44,236 bases of DNA from Rhizobiaceae bacterium (GCA_019635795.1 JAHBYV010000022.1:1-44236); one strand, 5' to 3'; positions 1 to 8,922 are shown, counted from the stretch's first letter. Made by a program: numbers and translations. The notes: generated from the sequence alone by a model not told the origin.

Positions 1-688
1 TGCCGGTTTCCGGATCTGTCCACACGACAGTCGCTCGCCCGGGGTGAACCTCTTCAATTGGAACCTGCATCACCACTCCCGTCTCGGGATGGATCGGGAG
101 GATCGGCGCGTAGGTCTTGCGGCGCTCTTCCCGCAAAGTGGGGAGCATCACCGCCATGACCTTGTCGTACTGCTCCAGCATACGCACAAGGCCGTCGTCA
201 AAGCGACCAGAGGTGTAGTAATCCAGCGCAGAAGCGAATTCGTAGTCAAAACCGAACGTGTCAAGAAAACGCCGCAACATTGCGTTGTTGTGGTGTCCGA
301 AGCTCTCATACTTTCCGAAAGGATCCGGGACGCGCGTCAACGGCTTGCCCATATGCTCGGCCATCATGTCGCGATTCGGAACGTTTTCAGGCACTTTCCT
401 CATGCCGTCCACATCATCCGAGAAGCACAGCAGTCTGGTCTTGACCTTATCTTCCGTGAGCACCCGAAACGCGTGACGGACCATAGTGGTTCGTGCAACT
501 TCGCCGAAGGTTCCTATATGCGGCAGTCCTGATGGGCCATATCCGGTTTCGAACAGAACGGTCTCCGGGAAGTCTCGCCCCTGATAGCGCGCGATGATCT
601 TTTTTGCCTCCTCAAAGGGCCATGCTTTGCTTTCTGCCGCGGCGGACAGGATTTCAGGGCTGAGATCAATCGGGTTCAGTTGGGTCAT
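1..688 (-). CDS. lysK: lysyl-tRNA synthetase, class I (5' part, runs off the left edge)
   Basis: This gene charges tRNA-Lys in the cytoplasm using the archaeal-type class I enzyme that many alphaproteobacteria have instead of the class II LysS. About 229 N-terminal residues are visible. The protein starts [10 protein letters not shown] and carries the class I signature region [19 protein letters not shown] (the HIGH-type motif reads HIGT), followed by VRHAFRVL and a [11 protein letters not shown] stretch typical of LysK. The KMSKS half and the C-terminal domain lie outside the window. The ATG at 688 is chosen because a GAAGGA ribosome site sits about 8 bases ahead of it. A 7-bp inverted repeat (697-703 with 718-724) lies in the leader. 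Identification is by family recognition. Confidence 0.92.
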   Translation of the reverse strand, partial: MTQLNPIDLSPEILSAAAESKAWPFEEAKKIIARYQGRDFPETVLFETGYGPSGLPHIGTFGEVARTTMVRHAFRVLTEDKVKTRLLCFSDDVDGMRKVPENVPNRDMMAEHMGKPLTRVPDPFGKYESFGHHNNAMLRRFLDTFGFDYEFASALDYYTSGRFDDGLVRMLEQYDKVMAVMLPTLREERRKTYAPILPIHPETGVVMQVPIEEVHPGRATVVWTDPETG

Positions 689-822
689 TTATGCATCCTT
701 CGCCTTCTCTGGCGGCAGCGAAGGCTTTAAGCGCACGCAATGCAGGCGTCAACGATTGACCTGTTTTTCCTTGCCGAGCCAAGGCCGGGAACCTACTTTC
801 GGTTTGTAAACAGGAGAGAATA

Positions 823-1236
823 ATGAGTTTGCCGTCAGTCCACGAGGCGTTGATCTACCTGATGATTGTGACATCCGCCTCTGACAGGGACATGGATCAC
901 CTTGAACTTGGCAGCATTGGCGAGGTGGTGCGGACCTGGCCGGTTTTCGAAGATTTTGACGCCTCGCGCCTGCTGGATGTCGCGCAGGACTGTCAGGTTC
1001 TGCTCACCGCCGGGAGCGGATTGGAACATGTGCTGGAACTCGCTCACCAGGTGATTCCGAGCCGGTTGCTGGACACCGCTTATGCAGCGGTGTTTGAGGT
1101 TGCAGCCGCGGATTTGGAGATGCGGATGGAAGAGGCGCGTGTCCTTCAGCGTGTTCGCGAGCATCTCGGAATAGACCCGCTCAGCGTGGCAGCCATCGAA
1201 ATGGCAACGAAAGCACGCCTGAGGACACTGACCTAG
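823..1236 (+). CDS. TerB-like (tellurite resistance TerB family) protein
   Basis: This is a 137-residue, mostly helical, acidic protein that resembles the single-domain TerB family widespread in Rhizobiales. The region MIVTSASDRDMDHLELG near residue 15 is the typical TerB N-terminal helix pair with acidic metal-binding-like residues. It has no signal peptide or membrane segment. The start ATG has a good GGAGAG ribosome site 6 bases upstream. Its stop overlaps the stop of the convergent binding-protein gene by 4 bases. The family name comes from tellurite resistance, but stand-alone TerB proteins have no proven role and there is no ter operon here. A link to tellurite should not be assumed. 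Confidence 0.72.
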   Translation: MSLPSVHEALIYLMIVTSASDRDMDHLELGSIGEVVRTWPVFEDFDASRLLDVAQDCQVLLTAGSGLEHVLELAHQVIPSRLLDTAYAAVFEVAAADLEMRMEEARVLQRVREHLGIDPLSVAAIEMATKARLRTLT

Positions 1237-2129
1237 AAGAACCCGACGGGGAAGTAGCGCAAGTAAAGCTCGGTCATTTTGCCTTTGGTCGAAATTGCAT
1301 GGAGCGCGTAGTCCATTGCATCAGTCAAAGACCGGTTTTCGGGCGATACTGCAATGGATAGACCCTGGCCCAAAAACTCAGGTGAGATGTACGCGCCGCC
1401 CGCAAACTTGCAGCAATCCATGTGATCTATGCTTCCCAAGTACATGCTCAGCTGCATGCCGTCTGCGAAAACAGCCGCCAGGCTACCATCGCGCAGATCA
1501 CGATAGGTCCATTCCGCGTTGCTGTATGTGATCACTTTGGCTTTGGGAAAATAGGCGCGAAGCATCCTTTCATGCGTCGATCCGGCAACCACACCGACCC
1601 GCTGTCCGGCGAGGGCTTGTGACAGCGGTTCGGCCAGTGCGGAATTGCGACGAACAAGAAACCTCGCAGGAAAGATCATATAGGGGCGGGAGAACGCATA
1701 GGTGGCTCTGGCTTGAGCGGTCACAGATATGCCGGCCAAAATGGCCTCACCGTCTCCATTTTCCAGCGCCGACTGTAATTCGTCCCATGGAAGGGCCTGT
1801 ATCTGACAACGATCTGTAACGTTAAGTTCGGCGCAGATCGCGCGGGCCAGATCAATGTGCAGGCCAACCAACCTTCCACCCGGATCGAGAAAGTTGAAGG
1901 GCGGGAAATCGGTTGTAGTAAGGAAGCGCAGCCGCGTAAGCTGGGAAAGGTCAGGGGATGGCAGGCGCTCGCGTGCGTCCCAAAGCGCGGGCACCCCGGA
2001 GCTTTGCGCAGCACAAGGCAATATGCCGGCCAAGATCAAGGCCAGCGCAGCCAGCAATTGCCTTGCCACAAGGCGGAGCAGGTCATTCAGTTGCGTTGAG
2101 AAAATCACTGCCGGATCCATAAAGGTCAT
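1233..2129 (-). CDS. periplasmic amino-acid-type substrate-binding protein
   Basis: This is a 298-residue protein of the bacterial solute-binding family 3. The N-terminus (about residues 20-41) is hydrophobic and ends in AQSSG after a run of A and L, which looks like a Sec signal peptide with cleavage after Ala-Gln. The mature part begins with LRFLTTTDFPPFNFLDPGG, the usual first strand of polar-amino-acid binding proteins, and continues with the GISVTAQARATYAFSRPY hinge region. Permease and ATPase genes are not adjacent, so it may be an orphan receptor or may serve a transporter encoded elsewhere. The mature protein contains three cysteines, two of them a vicinal CC near residue 230, which is unusual for this family. 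The substrate cannot be told from sequence. A second ATG three codons downstream could be the start. Confidence 0.78.
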   Translation of the reverse strand: MTFMDPAVIFSTQLNDLLRLVARQLLAALALILAGILPCAAQSSGVPALWDARERLPSPDLSQLTRLRFLTTTDFPPFNFLDPGGRLVGLHIDLARAICAELNVTDRCQIQALPWDELQSALENGDGEAILAGISVTAQARATYAFSRPYMIFPARFLVRRNSALAEPLSQALAGQRVGVVAGSTHERMLRAYFPKAKVITYSNAEWTYRDLRDGSLAAVFADGMQLSMYLGSIDHMDCCKFAGGAYISPEFLGQGLSIAVSPENRSLTDAMDYALHAISTKGKMTELYLRYFPVGFF

Positions 2130-2169
2130 ATTCTTTGGAAATGCCGCGAAGCCTGTTGGTTTTCAAATA

Positions 2170-2187
2170 AATTAGCTATAGCTAATT
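2170..2187. promoter_or_regulatory. perfect 18-bp palindrome between divergent genes
   Basis: AATTAGCTATAGCTAATT reads the same on both strands. It lies in the roughly 60-base gap between the start of the binding-protein gene (2129) and the first possible start of the glycosyltransferase (2189). A symmetric AT-rich site at the centre of a divergent pair is a good candidate for a dimeric repressor or activator operator. No regulator gene lies next to it. Confidence 0.45.
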
Positions 2188-2188
2188 A

Positions 2189-3949
2189 TTGACTCTCTGT
2201 TATTGGATTGGCTTGCATCACGTGAATTGCCGACCATCCCAGTCGTTTGCACCTGCTACCGAAGAATTGGCTGCACGCGATCTTGCCGCGTGCTTGCGCG
2301 TTGAATATCTGGATCGTCTCGATGCATCGCAGCTTGTGGGCAGAGACGAAGACTTTCTTGAACTGCTGAAGCGCGAAGGTCCGCAAGTTTGGGCAACGCT
2401 GGAGGGTTGTCAGGCCGCGCCAAGTGCAGTTGTTGTTCCAAACTCTCGCTCAGCCCATGCATTAGATCGCCACGCACCTGAGAGACACGCGCTGAAATCC
2501 CGTATCCGCGTGGCAACTATCTCCACCGTCAGAAAGGCATTGCAGCAGCGCCTTGCGCGAAAGCTGATTTTCTCGTCGACGAAGGGATTGTTTGACACAA
2601 TGCCCGAGTTTTCGGCACGAAACCGCCTCAGCTCTACGCAGGGTGTGTTATTTGGCATGTTCGCAGTTCTCGCCGCCGAATTCTTTTGGCTGAACTTTGC
2701 GACAGCGTTGTTTGCTACCCACGTCGCTGCAACGGTTTTCTTCGTCGGGTGTTCAGGCTTGCGTATCGCCGCGGCCATCGGCGGGTCATTACAAAGTGAA
2801 CGGTATCAACAGCCAACACGGGCAGAGCCGGTATATTCCGTGCTGATAGCGCTTTGGCGCGAGTCAAACATGATACCGCAATTGCTGGCAGCCTTGAGCA
2901 GGCTTGATTGGCCACGAGATCGTCTTGAGATAAAGCTGATTTGTGAAGAGGATGATCCGGCCACTATTGAGGCGATTGCTCGAAATCCGCTGCACTCGCT
3001 CGTCGAAACGATTGTAGTGCCGCCCTGCCAACCGCGCACGAAGCCAAAGGCCTTGCGGTATGCTATGAGCATGACACGAGGTGAGTTCGTCGTACTATAC
3101 GACGCTGAAGATATTCCCCATCCCGGACAATTGCGCGAGGCGTTTGCAGCGTTTGAACGGGCTTCAGATAATCTCGCCTGCCTTCAGGCACCTCTCGAAA
3201 TCATCAACGGCGAAGAAAACTGGATCACGCGTTGTTTTGCGTTTGAGTACCGGGCCCTGTTCAGGGGCCTTGTCCCATGGCTGGCGTCCAGAAATCTGGT
3301 GTTCCCTCTGGGAGGAACATCAAATCATTTTCGCCGCTCCGCATTGGAGGCCGCTGGTGCGTGGGACCCTCACAATGTGACCGAGGATGCTGATCTGGGT
3401 ATCCGGTTGGGACGAATGGGATATGAGATAGGCACTATCGATTCACCGACTTACGAAACAGCTCCAAATCGCCTGAAGGATTGGTATCCTCAGCGGGCAA
3501 GATGGAACAAGGGGTGGATGCAGACCTGGCTCGTGCACATGCGATCCCCTATTCTGCTTGCGCGCGAGCTTGGTGCAGGATCGTTTATCGTCGCGCAGTT
3601 TGTCTTGTTCGGAATGGTATTCTCTTCATTGCTGCATCCCATGGTGTTGGCCTTGATACCGTATCTGTCTTACGTGCTGCTTTGGAGTGTCCCGATGGGG
3701 ACATGGGAAACGGCGCTGATCACCGTTGACATTATTAGCATCGTGGGCGGCTATTTCGGCTTCCTGCTTCTCGGCTACAAGAGATCGGTCGGTGTGGAAC
3801 GCCAGTCATTCTGGCGTGTTGCCGTGGCAACACCGCTCTACTGGCTCGCGATCTCCGCGGCAGCGTGGAAGGCACTCAAGGATTTGTGGCTAAACCCTTT
3901 TCACTGGGACAAAACCAGCCACGACCCGTTCAGTGATTCGCAAGCATAG
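2189..3949 (+). CDS. membrane-bound processive glycosyltransferase, family 2
   Basis: This frame of up to 586 residues encodes a GT2 enzyme of the cellulose/beta-glucan synthase type. The catalytic domain spans roughly residues 210-460. It has the acidic motifs YDAEDIP and TEDADLG and the QRARWNKGW motif (QxxRW) that marks processive synthases. Two membrane segments precede it (about 150-195) and three or four follow it (about 470-570), so the product chain is probably moved across the inner membrane. The first 120 residues are soluble and may be a shortened MshEN-like domain, as found in some GT2 proteins. The start is uncertain. The TTG at 2189 abuts the palindrome and has no ribosome site, and an in-frame GTG at 2222 is an alternative. 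The 3' end overlaps the convergent ppk2 by 20 bases. The sugar polymer is unknown. Confidence 0.85.
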   Translation: MTLCYWIGLHHVNCRPSQSFAPATEELAARDLAACLRVEYLDRLDASQLVGRDEDFLELLKREGPQVWATLEGCQAAPSAVVVPNSRSAHALDRHAPERHALKSRIRVATISTVRKALQQRLARKLIFSSTKGLFDTMPEFSARNRLSSTQGVLFGMFAVLAAEFFWLNFATALFATHVAATVFFVGCSGLRIAAAIGGSLQSERYQQPTRAEPVYSVLIALWRESNMIPQLLAALSRLDWPRDRLEIKLICEEDDPATIEAIARNPLHSLVETIVVPPCQPRTKPKALRYAMSMTRGEFVVLYDAEDIPHPGQLREAFAAFERASDNLACLQAPLEIINGEENWITRCFAFEYRALFRGLVPWLASRNLVFPLGGTSNHFRRSALEAAGAWDPHNVTEDADLGIRLGRMGYEIGTIDSPTYETAPNRLKDWYPQRARWNKGWMQTWLVHMRSPILLARELGAGSFIVAQFVLFGMVFSSLLHPMVLALIPYLSYVLLWSVPMGTWETALITVDIISIVGGYFGFLLLGYKRSVGVERQSFWRVAVATPLYWLAISAAAWKALKDLWLNPFHWDKTSHDPFSDSQA

Positions 3950-4850
3950 CCTTGCCGCGCCCGATGATCCTGGGATCCGGCGTGCCAATCCGCTGCAAGT
4001 CTCGGCCCTCATAATCAAGGTTCAGCAGAATGTGACGGATGACCTCCAGACGGGCACGCCGCTTGTCATTTGAGTGAACAACTATCCACGGCGCTTCATC
4101 TGTATCAGTCGTGTCCATCATCAGGTGGAGGGCTTCTGTATAAGCATCCCACTTCGTAATCCCGGCCACATCCATGGGTGAAAACTTCCAGATCGTCAGC
4201 GGGCTGTGTCGCCTGTCATGAAAGCGCTTGAGCTGCATTTCCTGACCGAGATTGAGCCAGAATTTGAAGAAATGAATACCCTCATTCTTTATCATTTGCT
4301 CAAAGCGAGGCGTTTCTTCCAGAAATTTGAGGTGCTGCTCTGCTGTGCAGAACCCCATCACCGGTTCAACTCCAGCGCGATTGTACCAGGAGCGATCAAA
4401 CGTCACGAACTCACCGGTTGTCGGAAAGTGCGAGATATAGCGCTGGAAATACCACTGACCGCGCTCAGTTTCTGTAGGCTTTGGCAGTGCAACGTCGCGT
4501 GCCTGACGAGGGTTCATATATTCCCGGACCGCGGCAATAGTGCCGCCTTTCCCGGCGGCATCCCGCCCTTCAAAAACAACAAGCACGCGGTGGCCTCCTT
4601 TTTGAAGCCATGCTTGCATTTTCACCAGTTCCATCTGAAGGGCTTCGAGCGTTTCCTCATAGAGATCCTTGTCCAACTTCTCCTGATAAGGATATCCGCC
4701 TGATGACAGCGCACCCTTTTTCACCCATCCGGGCAGCTCAGGATCGTTGATGTCAAAGTCTCGTCGTTTGCCATCAATCTTAAGCTGAACCGCAACGGCA
4801 TTTTCGGCTGCGTCATTCTCAACCACTGCGGCTTTCTTCGGCTTTTTCAT
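3930..4850 (-). CDS. ppk2: polyphosphate kinase 2
   Basis: This is a 306-residue PPK2-family phosphotransferase that moves phosphate between inorganic polyphosphate and nucleotides. A Walker A motif, GRDAAGKGG, lies near residues 95-103 and the Walker B/lid region [12 protein letters not shown] near 151-162. The C-terminal [21 protein letters not shown] is typical of the family. The open frame extends 20 codons further upstream, but the ATG at 4850 is preferred because AGGA lies 8 bases ahead of it and the protein then has the usual length. The N-terminal 30 residues are lysine- and alanine-rich and probably disordered. It is divergent from the PhoR-like kinase and phoU genes, which places it in a phosphate-homeostasis group. 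Whether it prefers ADP or GDP cannot be told. Confidence 0.93.
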   Translation of the reverse strand: MKKPKKAAVVENDAAENAVAVQLKIDGKRRDFDINDPELPGWVKKGALSSGGYPYQEKLDKDLYEETLEALQMELVKMQAWLQKGGHRVLVVFEGRDAAGKGGTIAAVREYMNPRQARDVALPKPTETERGQWYFQRYISHFPTTGEFVTFDRSWYNRAGVEPVMGFCTAEQHLKFLEETPRFEQMIKNEGIHFFKFWLNLGQEMQLKRFHDRRHSPLTIWKFSPMDVAGITKWDAYTEALHLMMDTTDTDEAPWIVVHSNDKRRARLEVIRHILLNLDYEGRDLQRIGTPDPRIIGRGKAMLANH

Positions 4851-4988
4851 GTGATCATCCTGTTGCGATGTGCCGGGCATGGTATTGATGGTCAACAGAT
4901 GTATGACCAATCCGGTATCGGATGCAACTCACGCAGGTATGTGGTGGCAAGCGACAAATCAGGTTCATTTATCTCGTCTACCTTGACC

Positions 4989-6071
4989 ATGTTGGGATTG
5001 GCACAAGATGCAGACGAAAGGGCTGTGGGCGGTATGATCGAAAAGGAAGCGGTAAAAGACGTAACAGGCTACGATCTCGCATCCGCGCTGGATGACCCCG
5101 TTCTTGTGATTGACGAACACGCGAATGTTCGTTTCGCAAACCAAAGCGCAATGGATGCTTTTGGTGGCTTTGCGCTGGGGCGGTCAATGTTTCTGCGCTT
5201 TCGGGCTCCGGAGATACGCGAGCTCGTTGATGAAGTGCTCAAGTCTCGTGGGTCAGCCACTGGCGAATACGCAGAGCGATTGCCAATTGAAAGAGCCTAC
5301 AAGGTGTTCGCTTCGGCGGTAGGAAAGCACGCTGATGTTTTCATTGTTGTATTCAAAGACCAAAGCGAAACTCGCCGAATTGACCGAATGCGAGCCGACT
5401 TCATTGCCAATGCCAGCCACGAATTAAGAACCCCGCTCGCTTCAATTTCCGGCTTCATTGAAACCCTTCGTGGGCCAGCTCGCAATGACCCGAAGGCGCA
5501 GGATGCGTTTCTGGCGATCATGCAAGGCCAGACGTCAAGAATGGCGCGCCTCATTGATGATCTGTTGTCTCTTTCCCGGCTTGAAATGAAATCCCGCATC
5601 GATTTGTCCCACAAGGTGGACCTGACAGCCCTGGTGAAGCGGGTTGCAGAGTCGCTGGCCCCACTGGCGCAAGATCTTGGCGTTGTCATAGAGACCGACT
5701 TCAGTCCGCAGCCCCTGATTGTCGGTGGTAGCTTGGACGAGCTGACTCAAGTCTTTGAAAATCTTTTGGAAAATGCATGCAAATACGGGCAAAAGGGAAA
5801 AAGGGTTGTTGTCTCGGCAAGGCTTGTCGCAAACGAGGCTGAAATTGCTGTGCAGGACTACGGCCCCGGCATTCCTGAAGAACATATTCCCCGCGTTACG
5901 GAACGGTTTTACCGGGTGGAGAACGAGGGTATTGCACCGCAGAAAGGTACCGGGCTCGGCCTGGCAATCGTCAAGCACATATTGACACGCCACGGTGGAC
6001 GGCTCGCTATCCAGTCTGAGGTCGGTCAGGGTTCAAGATTTATCGTATACTTGCCAGAAAGTTCGCACTAA
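4989..6071 (+). CDS. phoR: PhoR-like sensor histidine kinase without membrane segments
   Basis: This is a sensor kinase of about 360 residues with a PAS-like domain (residues 28-125), a HisKA domain with FIANASHELRTPLASISGF (phosphorylated His near 144) and an HATPase domain with the N box FENLLENACKYG and the G2 box GTGLGLAIVKHI. The kinase core is closest to PhoR. PhoR proteins normally begin with one or two membrane helices, and none is encoded here. The frame is open back to 4851, but that stretch is polar and overlaps the ppk2 leader. ATGs at 4989 and 5034 are both possible starts and neither has a strong ribosome site. phoU follows after 86 bases, which supports a phosphate-signalling role. 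No response regulator gene is next to it. Confidence 0.82.
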   Translation: MLGLAQDADERAVGGMIEKEAVKDVTGYDLASALDDPVLVIDEHANVRFANQSAMDAFGGFALGRSMFLRFRAPEIRELVDEVLKSRGSATGEYAERLPIERAYKVFASAVGKHADVFIVVFKDQSETRRIDRMRADFIANASHELRTPLASISGFIETLRGPARNDPKAQDAFLAIMQGQTSRMARLIDDLLSLSRLEMKSRIDLSHKVDLTALVKRVAESLAPLAQDLGVVIETDFSPQPLIVGGSLDELTQVFENLLENACKYGQKGKRVVVSARLVANEAEIAVQDYGPGIPEEHIPRVTERFYRVENEGIAPQKGTGLGLAIVKHILTRHGGRLAIQSEVGQGSRFIVYLPESSH

Positions 6072-6157
6072 TGCAGGTGTGCGTCGGGATTCTTCTTTCT
6101 GTCATGTATTCCGGCTAATTTGCTGCGTCGTGAACGGCACGGCGTTTGAGGTCAGAA

Positions 6158-6874
6158 ATGAATTCGCTCCATATCGTCAGCGCATTCGACATTGATTTGC
6201 ATTACCTTTCCGACAAGCTCGCCGCTATGGGTGGGCAAGCCGAGCGGATGGTGGAGCAATCGGTGGCGGCACTTGTCGCAAACGATACCGTTCTGGCGCG
6301 CAAAGTTACTGAAGATGATCGCGTTCTTGACGAACTCCAGCGCGATATAGACGACAAGTCCATCGTGATCATTGGCAAGCGTCAGCCAATGGCTTCAGAC
6401 CTGCGCGAAATCATCGGAGCAATCCGAATAGCTGCTGATCTTGAGCGCGTTGGCGATCTTGGGAAGAACGTTGCCAAACGTGTGCTTGCGATAGGCGAGA
6501 CTGTCCAGCCGGTTCGACTGTCGCGCGGCCTGGTCGCCCTTTCCGAACTGGCACTTGTACAACTCAAAGAAGTTTTGGACGCTTATGCATCCCGATCAGT
6601 TGATGGGCTATCAGCAATGCGCGACCGGGATGGCCAGATTGACTCGATTTACACATCGCTGTTTCGCGAACTCCTTACCTACATGATGGAGGACCCACGA
6701 AACATTGCGCCATGTACGCATTTGCTGTTCTGCGCGAAAAACATAGAGCGCATCGGCGATCACGCAACAAATATCGCTGAAACTGTCTATTACATCGTTA
6801 CTGGACAGCAGATGCCGGTCGAGCGTCAAAAGGACGACAGGAGCCATGCCCTGTCGCCCGAATTTAAAAAGTAA
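6158..6874 (+). CDS. phoU: phosphate-signalling complex protein PhoU
   Basis: This 238-residue protein matches PhoU, an all-helical peripheral protein that links the Pst phosphate transporter to PhoR and dampens Pho signalling. Both PhoU repeats are seen: the first has DLREIIGAIRIAADLERVGD (residues about 83-102), the second has HLLFCAKNIERIGDHATN. These carry the E/D-rich metal-binding faces. The ATG at 6158 is chosen over an upstream TTG because GAGG sits 6 bases ahead of it. It follows the PhoR-like gene and is probably co-transcribed with it. The pstSCAB genes that usually lie between phoR and phoU in rhizobia are absent from this place, and phoB does not follow. Confidence 0.95.
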   Translation: MNSLHIVSAFDIDLHYLSDKLAAMGGQAERMVEQSVAALVANDTVLARKVTEDDRVLDELQRDIDDKSIVIIGKRQPMASDLREIIGAIRIAADLERVGDLGKNVAKRVLAIGETVQPVRLSRGLVALSELALVQLKEVLDAYASRSVDGLSAMRDRDGQIDSIYTSLFRELLTYMMEDPRNIAPCTHLLFCAKNIERIGDHATNIAETVYYIVTGQQMPVERQKDDRSHALSPEFKK

Positions 6875-7393
6875 TCAGCGCATCCGGCGGCGTTCAGAGG
6901 CCGGTTGGAAGGCCAGCTTTGCATGATATTTGCAATATGGGCTGCCTTCACAGACGTCATTGCCGCAGAAATTGAAGTCATCCATCAAAGGGTCGCCATT
7001 TGGCCACTTGCAGGTGCGCTCATTGAGTTGCACCAGCGACAAGCGCCGCGAAATCGGGACGACTACATCCTCGACAGGACGCAAGTGTCGCCGCGCCACT
7101 GGCTCGACGTCAAACTGCGCCTGCAAAGCCGTTGCGCCGATAGAGACGGTCGTTGTGGTTGTCACGGTTCTCGGCGCGGCGGTTTTCACCACGGTCTTGG
7201 TAACCGTGGGAACCTTCTTTTGACGCGTCGCCACGGTCGCGGTGCGCCCGCGACTCGACAGCTTCAGCCTGTGCACCTTGCCAATGACAGCATTGCGGCT
7301 TACGCCGCCCAATTGTGCCGCTATACGGCTGGCGCTAAGACCTTCTGACCAATACTTGCGCAGTAGCTCTACGCGCTCGTCAGTCCATTCCAT
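6875..7393 (-). CDS. gcrA: GcrA cell-cycle regulator
   Basis: This is a 172-residue GcrA homologue, the sigma70-associated regulator that in Caulobacter activates promoters carrying CcrM-methylated GANTC sites. The N-terminal helix-turn-helix domain (residues 1-46, MEWTDERVELLRKYWSEG...) includes the RNAVIGKVHRLKL recognition helix. A Thr/Val/Lys-rich linker of about 70 residues follows. The conserved C-terminal sigma-contacting domain has TCKWPNGDP and a cysteine-rich FCGNDVCEGSPYCKYH segment. It is convergent with phoU with no gap. A GAATC (GANTC) site lies 31-35 bases upstream of the ATG, which would fit cell-cycle control of its own promoter. Confidence 0.95.
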   Translation of the reverse strand: MEWTDERVELLRKYWSEGLSASRIAAQLGGVSRNAVIGKVHRLKLSSRGRTATVATRQKKVPTVTKTVVKTAAPRTVTTTTTVSIGATALQAQFDVEPVARRHLRPVEDVVVPISRRLSLVQLNERTCKWPNGDPLMDDFNFCGNDVCEGSPYCKYHAKLAFQPASERRRMR

Positions 7394-7423
7394 CTTTATG
7401 CTCCCGCAGAGTTCGCTTGGGCG

Positions 7424-7566
7424 GAATCCATAGCCACCCAGCCCGAGCCGAGTTGGCTACCACATCTATGACGTGAGTTAGATCCGCCGCACGAAATCTA
7501 GTTATCTGCTATCCAATTAGCCTATCGCCCGACTCCGTGACAAGAGTCCGAAGCCTTATGCGAATC
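7424..7566. promoter_or_regulatory. cluster of four GANTC (CcrM methylation) sites
   Basis: GANTC occurs at 7424-7428 (GAATC), 7531-7535 (GACTC), 7544-7548 (GAGTC) and 7562-7566 (GAATC) in the gcrA-argD intergenic region, three of them within 36 bases. About one site per 256 bases is expected by chance. In this order CcrM methylates GANTC and GcrA acts at methylated promoters, so the cluster may control gcrA, argD or both. The role is inferred. Confidence 0.45.
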
Positions 7567-7676
7567 CGTTTTTGCGGTTTTCCCCAACTTGGCGGAGTTT
7601 TCCTTTCCGTTGTGCCAATATGCTTCGATTTGAGCTTTTCGTTGACTTGGCGGACAAAAAAACCAATATCGCACCT

Positions 7677-7736
7677 ATGGCCGCCGTTTGGGCGGCCTTT
7701 TTGGTTCAAGGCAGTTCCGTTACAGCAGTTAGATAA
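7677..7736 (+). CDS. possible 19-residue argD leader peptide
   Basis: A short frame starts at ATG 7677 ([10 protein letters not shown]...) and ends with a lone Arg codon, the rare AGA, followed by TAA. The TAA shares its last A with the argD ATG (TAATG). It has no Shine-Dalgarno site. A possible promoter (TTGACT at 7642, weak -10 about 17 bases later) would start the RNA close to this ATG, so a leaderless message is conceivable. argD itself also lacks a clear ribosome site, which would fit translational coupling. It may equally be a chance frame. Confidence 0.3.
   Translation: MAAVWAAFLVQGSSVTAVR
7679..7702 (+). terminator. GC-rich hairpin with T-run just upstream of argD
   Basis: GGCCGCC (7679-7685) pairs perfectly with GGCGGCC (7691-7697) around a 5-base loop and is followed by five T residues. 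It has the form of an intrinsic terminator on the plus strand. No complete plus-strand gene ends here, so it either ends a short leader or small RNA started between 7400 and 7660, or acts as an attenuator for argD. A 10-base direct repeat, ACTTGGCGGA, occurs at 7587 and 7645 upstream. Confidence 0.6.
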
Positions 7737-8917
7737 TGACGACAAACCCGCTTTACGAGACTTTCGCCCGCGCGCCCCTTGCATTTGAACGCGGAGAGGG
7801 AACCTGGTTGATCACCACTGAGGGCGATCGATACCTGGACCTTGCAGGCGGCATTGCCGTCAATTCGCTGGGGCACAGCCATCCTCACCTTGTCGCCGCT
7901 TTGACAGAGCAGGCTGGCAAGCTCTGGCACGTGTCCAATCTTTATCAGATACCCGGTCAGGAACGGCTTGGCGAAAGATTGGTTGAGGCCAGCTTTGCAG
8001 ACAAGGTGTTTTTCACCAATTCTGGTGCAGAAGCGCTGGAATGCGCCATCAAGACCGCGCGACGCTATCAATATGTGAATGGTCATCCGGAAAAGTTCCG
8101 GATCATAACCTTTGAAGGGGCTTTCCACGGTCGAACGCTCGCGACCATCGCGGCAGGCGGACAGCAAAAATATCTGGAAGGTTTCGGTCCGAAGGTTGAA
8201 GGCTTTGACCAGGTCGCTTTCGATGACCTTGATGCTGCAGAAAAATTGATCGGACCTGAAACCGCTGCAATTCTGCTTGAGCCGGTACAGGGAGAGGGCG
8301 GCGTACGTACTTTTCCAGTGAGCTCGCTCAAGCGTGTGCGCGAACTGTGCGACAAGCATGGTCTTCTTTTGATTTTCGACGAGGTTCAGTGCGGCATTGG
8401 GCGCACCGGCAAACTCTTTGCGCATGAATGGTCCGGCGTCACCCCGGATATCATGGCTATCGCGAAGGGCATAGGTGGAGGGTTCCCTGTCGGAGCGTGC
8501 CTTGCCACCGATGAAGCAGCCGTTGGCATGACCGCCGGGGTTCACGGCACTACATTTGGCGGCAATCCTCTTGCAATGGCAGTAGGAAACGCTGTTCTGG
8601 ATGTTGTTCTTGAGGATGGTTTTCTGGAGGACGTTTCTCGCAAGGCGCTGCTATTCAAGCAGGGACTTGCCGCCGTTATCGATGAATTTCCTGACGTTAT
8701 TGAGGAAATACGTGGGTCAGGGCTGATGCTCGGGTTGAAGTGTAAAGTTCCCAATACGAGTCTCGTCCAGTCCCTTCGCGATCAAAAGGCGTTGAGCGTT
8801 GGTGCCGGTGACAATGTTGTGCGGCTGTTGCCACCGCTGACAATCACCGACGACGAAATAAGGGATGCAATCGGGCGCATTCGCGCTGCCGCAAAAAGCC
8901 TATCGAATGCAGGTTGA
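7736..8917 (+). CDS. argD: acetylornithine transaminase
   Basis: This 393-residue class III PLP-dependent aminotransferase makes N-acetylornithine from N-acetylglutamate semialdehyde in arginine synthesis, and may also act in lysine synthesis. Visible motifs are [15 protein letters not shown] (PLP phosphate binding, about 92-106), [19 protein letters not shown] (Asp215) and the Schiff-base lysine in [13 protein letters not shown] (Lys244). Length and layout are normal for ArgD. It is followed directly by argF with 5 bases between, a common rhizobial argD-argF arrangement. No good ribosome site precedes the ATG, and a short leader frame ends inside the start codon. Confidence 0.95.
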   Translation: MTTNPLYETFARAPLAFERGEGTWLITTEGDRYLDLAGGIAVNSLGHSHPHLVAALTEQAGKLWHVSNLYQIPGQERLGERLVEASFADKVFFTNSGAEALECAIKTARRYQYVNGHPEKFRIITFEGAFHGRTLATIAAGGQQKYLEGFGPKVEGFDQVAFDDLDAAEKLIGPETAAILLEPVQGEGGVRTFPVSSLKRVRELCDKHGLLLIFDEVQCGIGRTGKLFAHEWSGVTPDIMAIAKGIGGGFPVGACLATDEAAVGMTAGVHGTTFGGNPLAMAVGNAVLDVVLEDGFLEDVSRKALLFKQGLAAVIDEFPDVIEEIRGSGLMLGLKCKVPNTSLVQSLRDQKALSVGAGDNVVRLLPPLTITDDEIRDAIGRIRAAAKSLSNAG

Positions 8918-8922
8918 TCAGC

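Noticed and set aside
697-724. 7-bp inverted repeat in the lysK leader as a riboswitch or T-box
   Set aside because: Too short and lacking any conserved T-box or riboswitch element.
4851-4988. Upstream extension of the PhoR-like gene to 4851
   Set aside because: The extension is polar, overlaps the ppk2 leader, has no ribosome site and does not resemble PhoR N-termini.
7509-7784. Open frames on both strands across the gcrA-argD gap
   Set aside because: They overlap the argD start or the hairpin and their translations have no family-like pattern; only the short leader frame ends meaningfully at argD.
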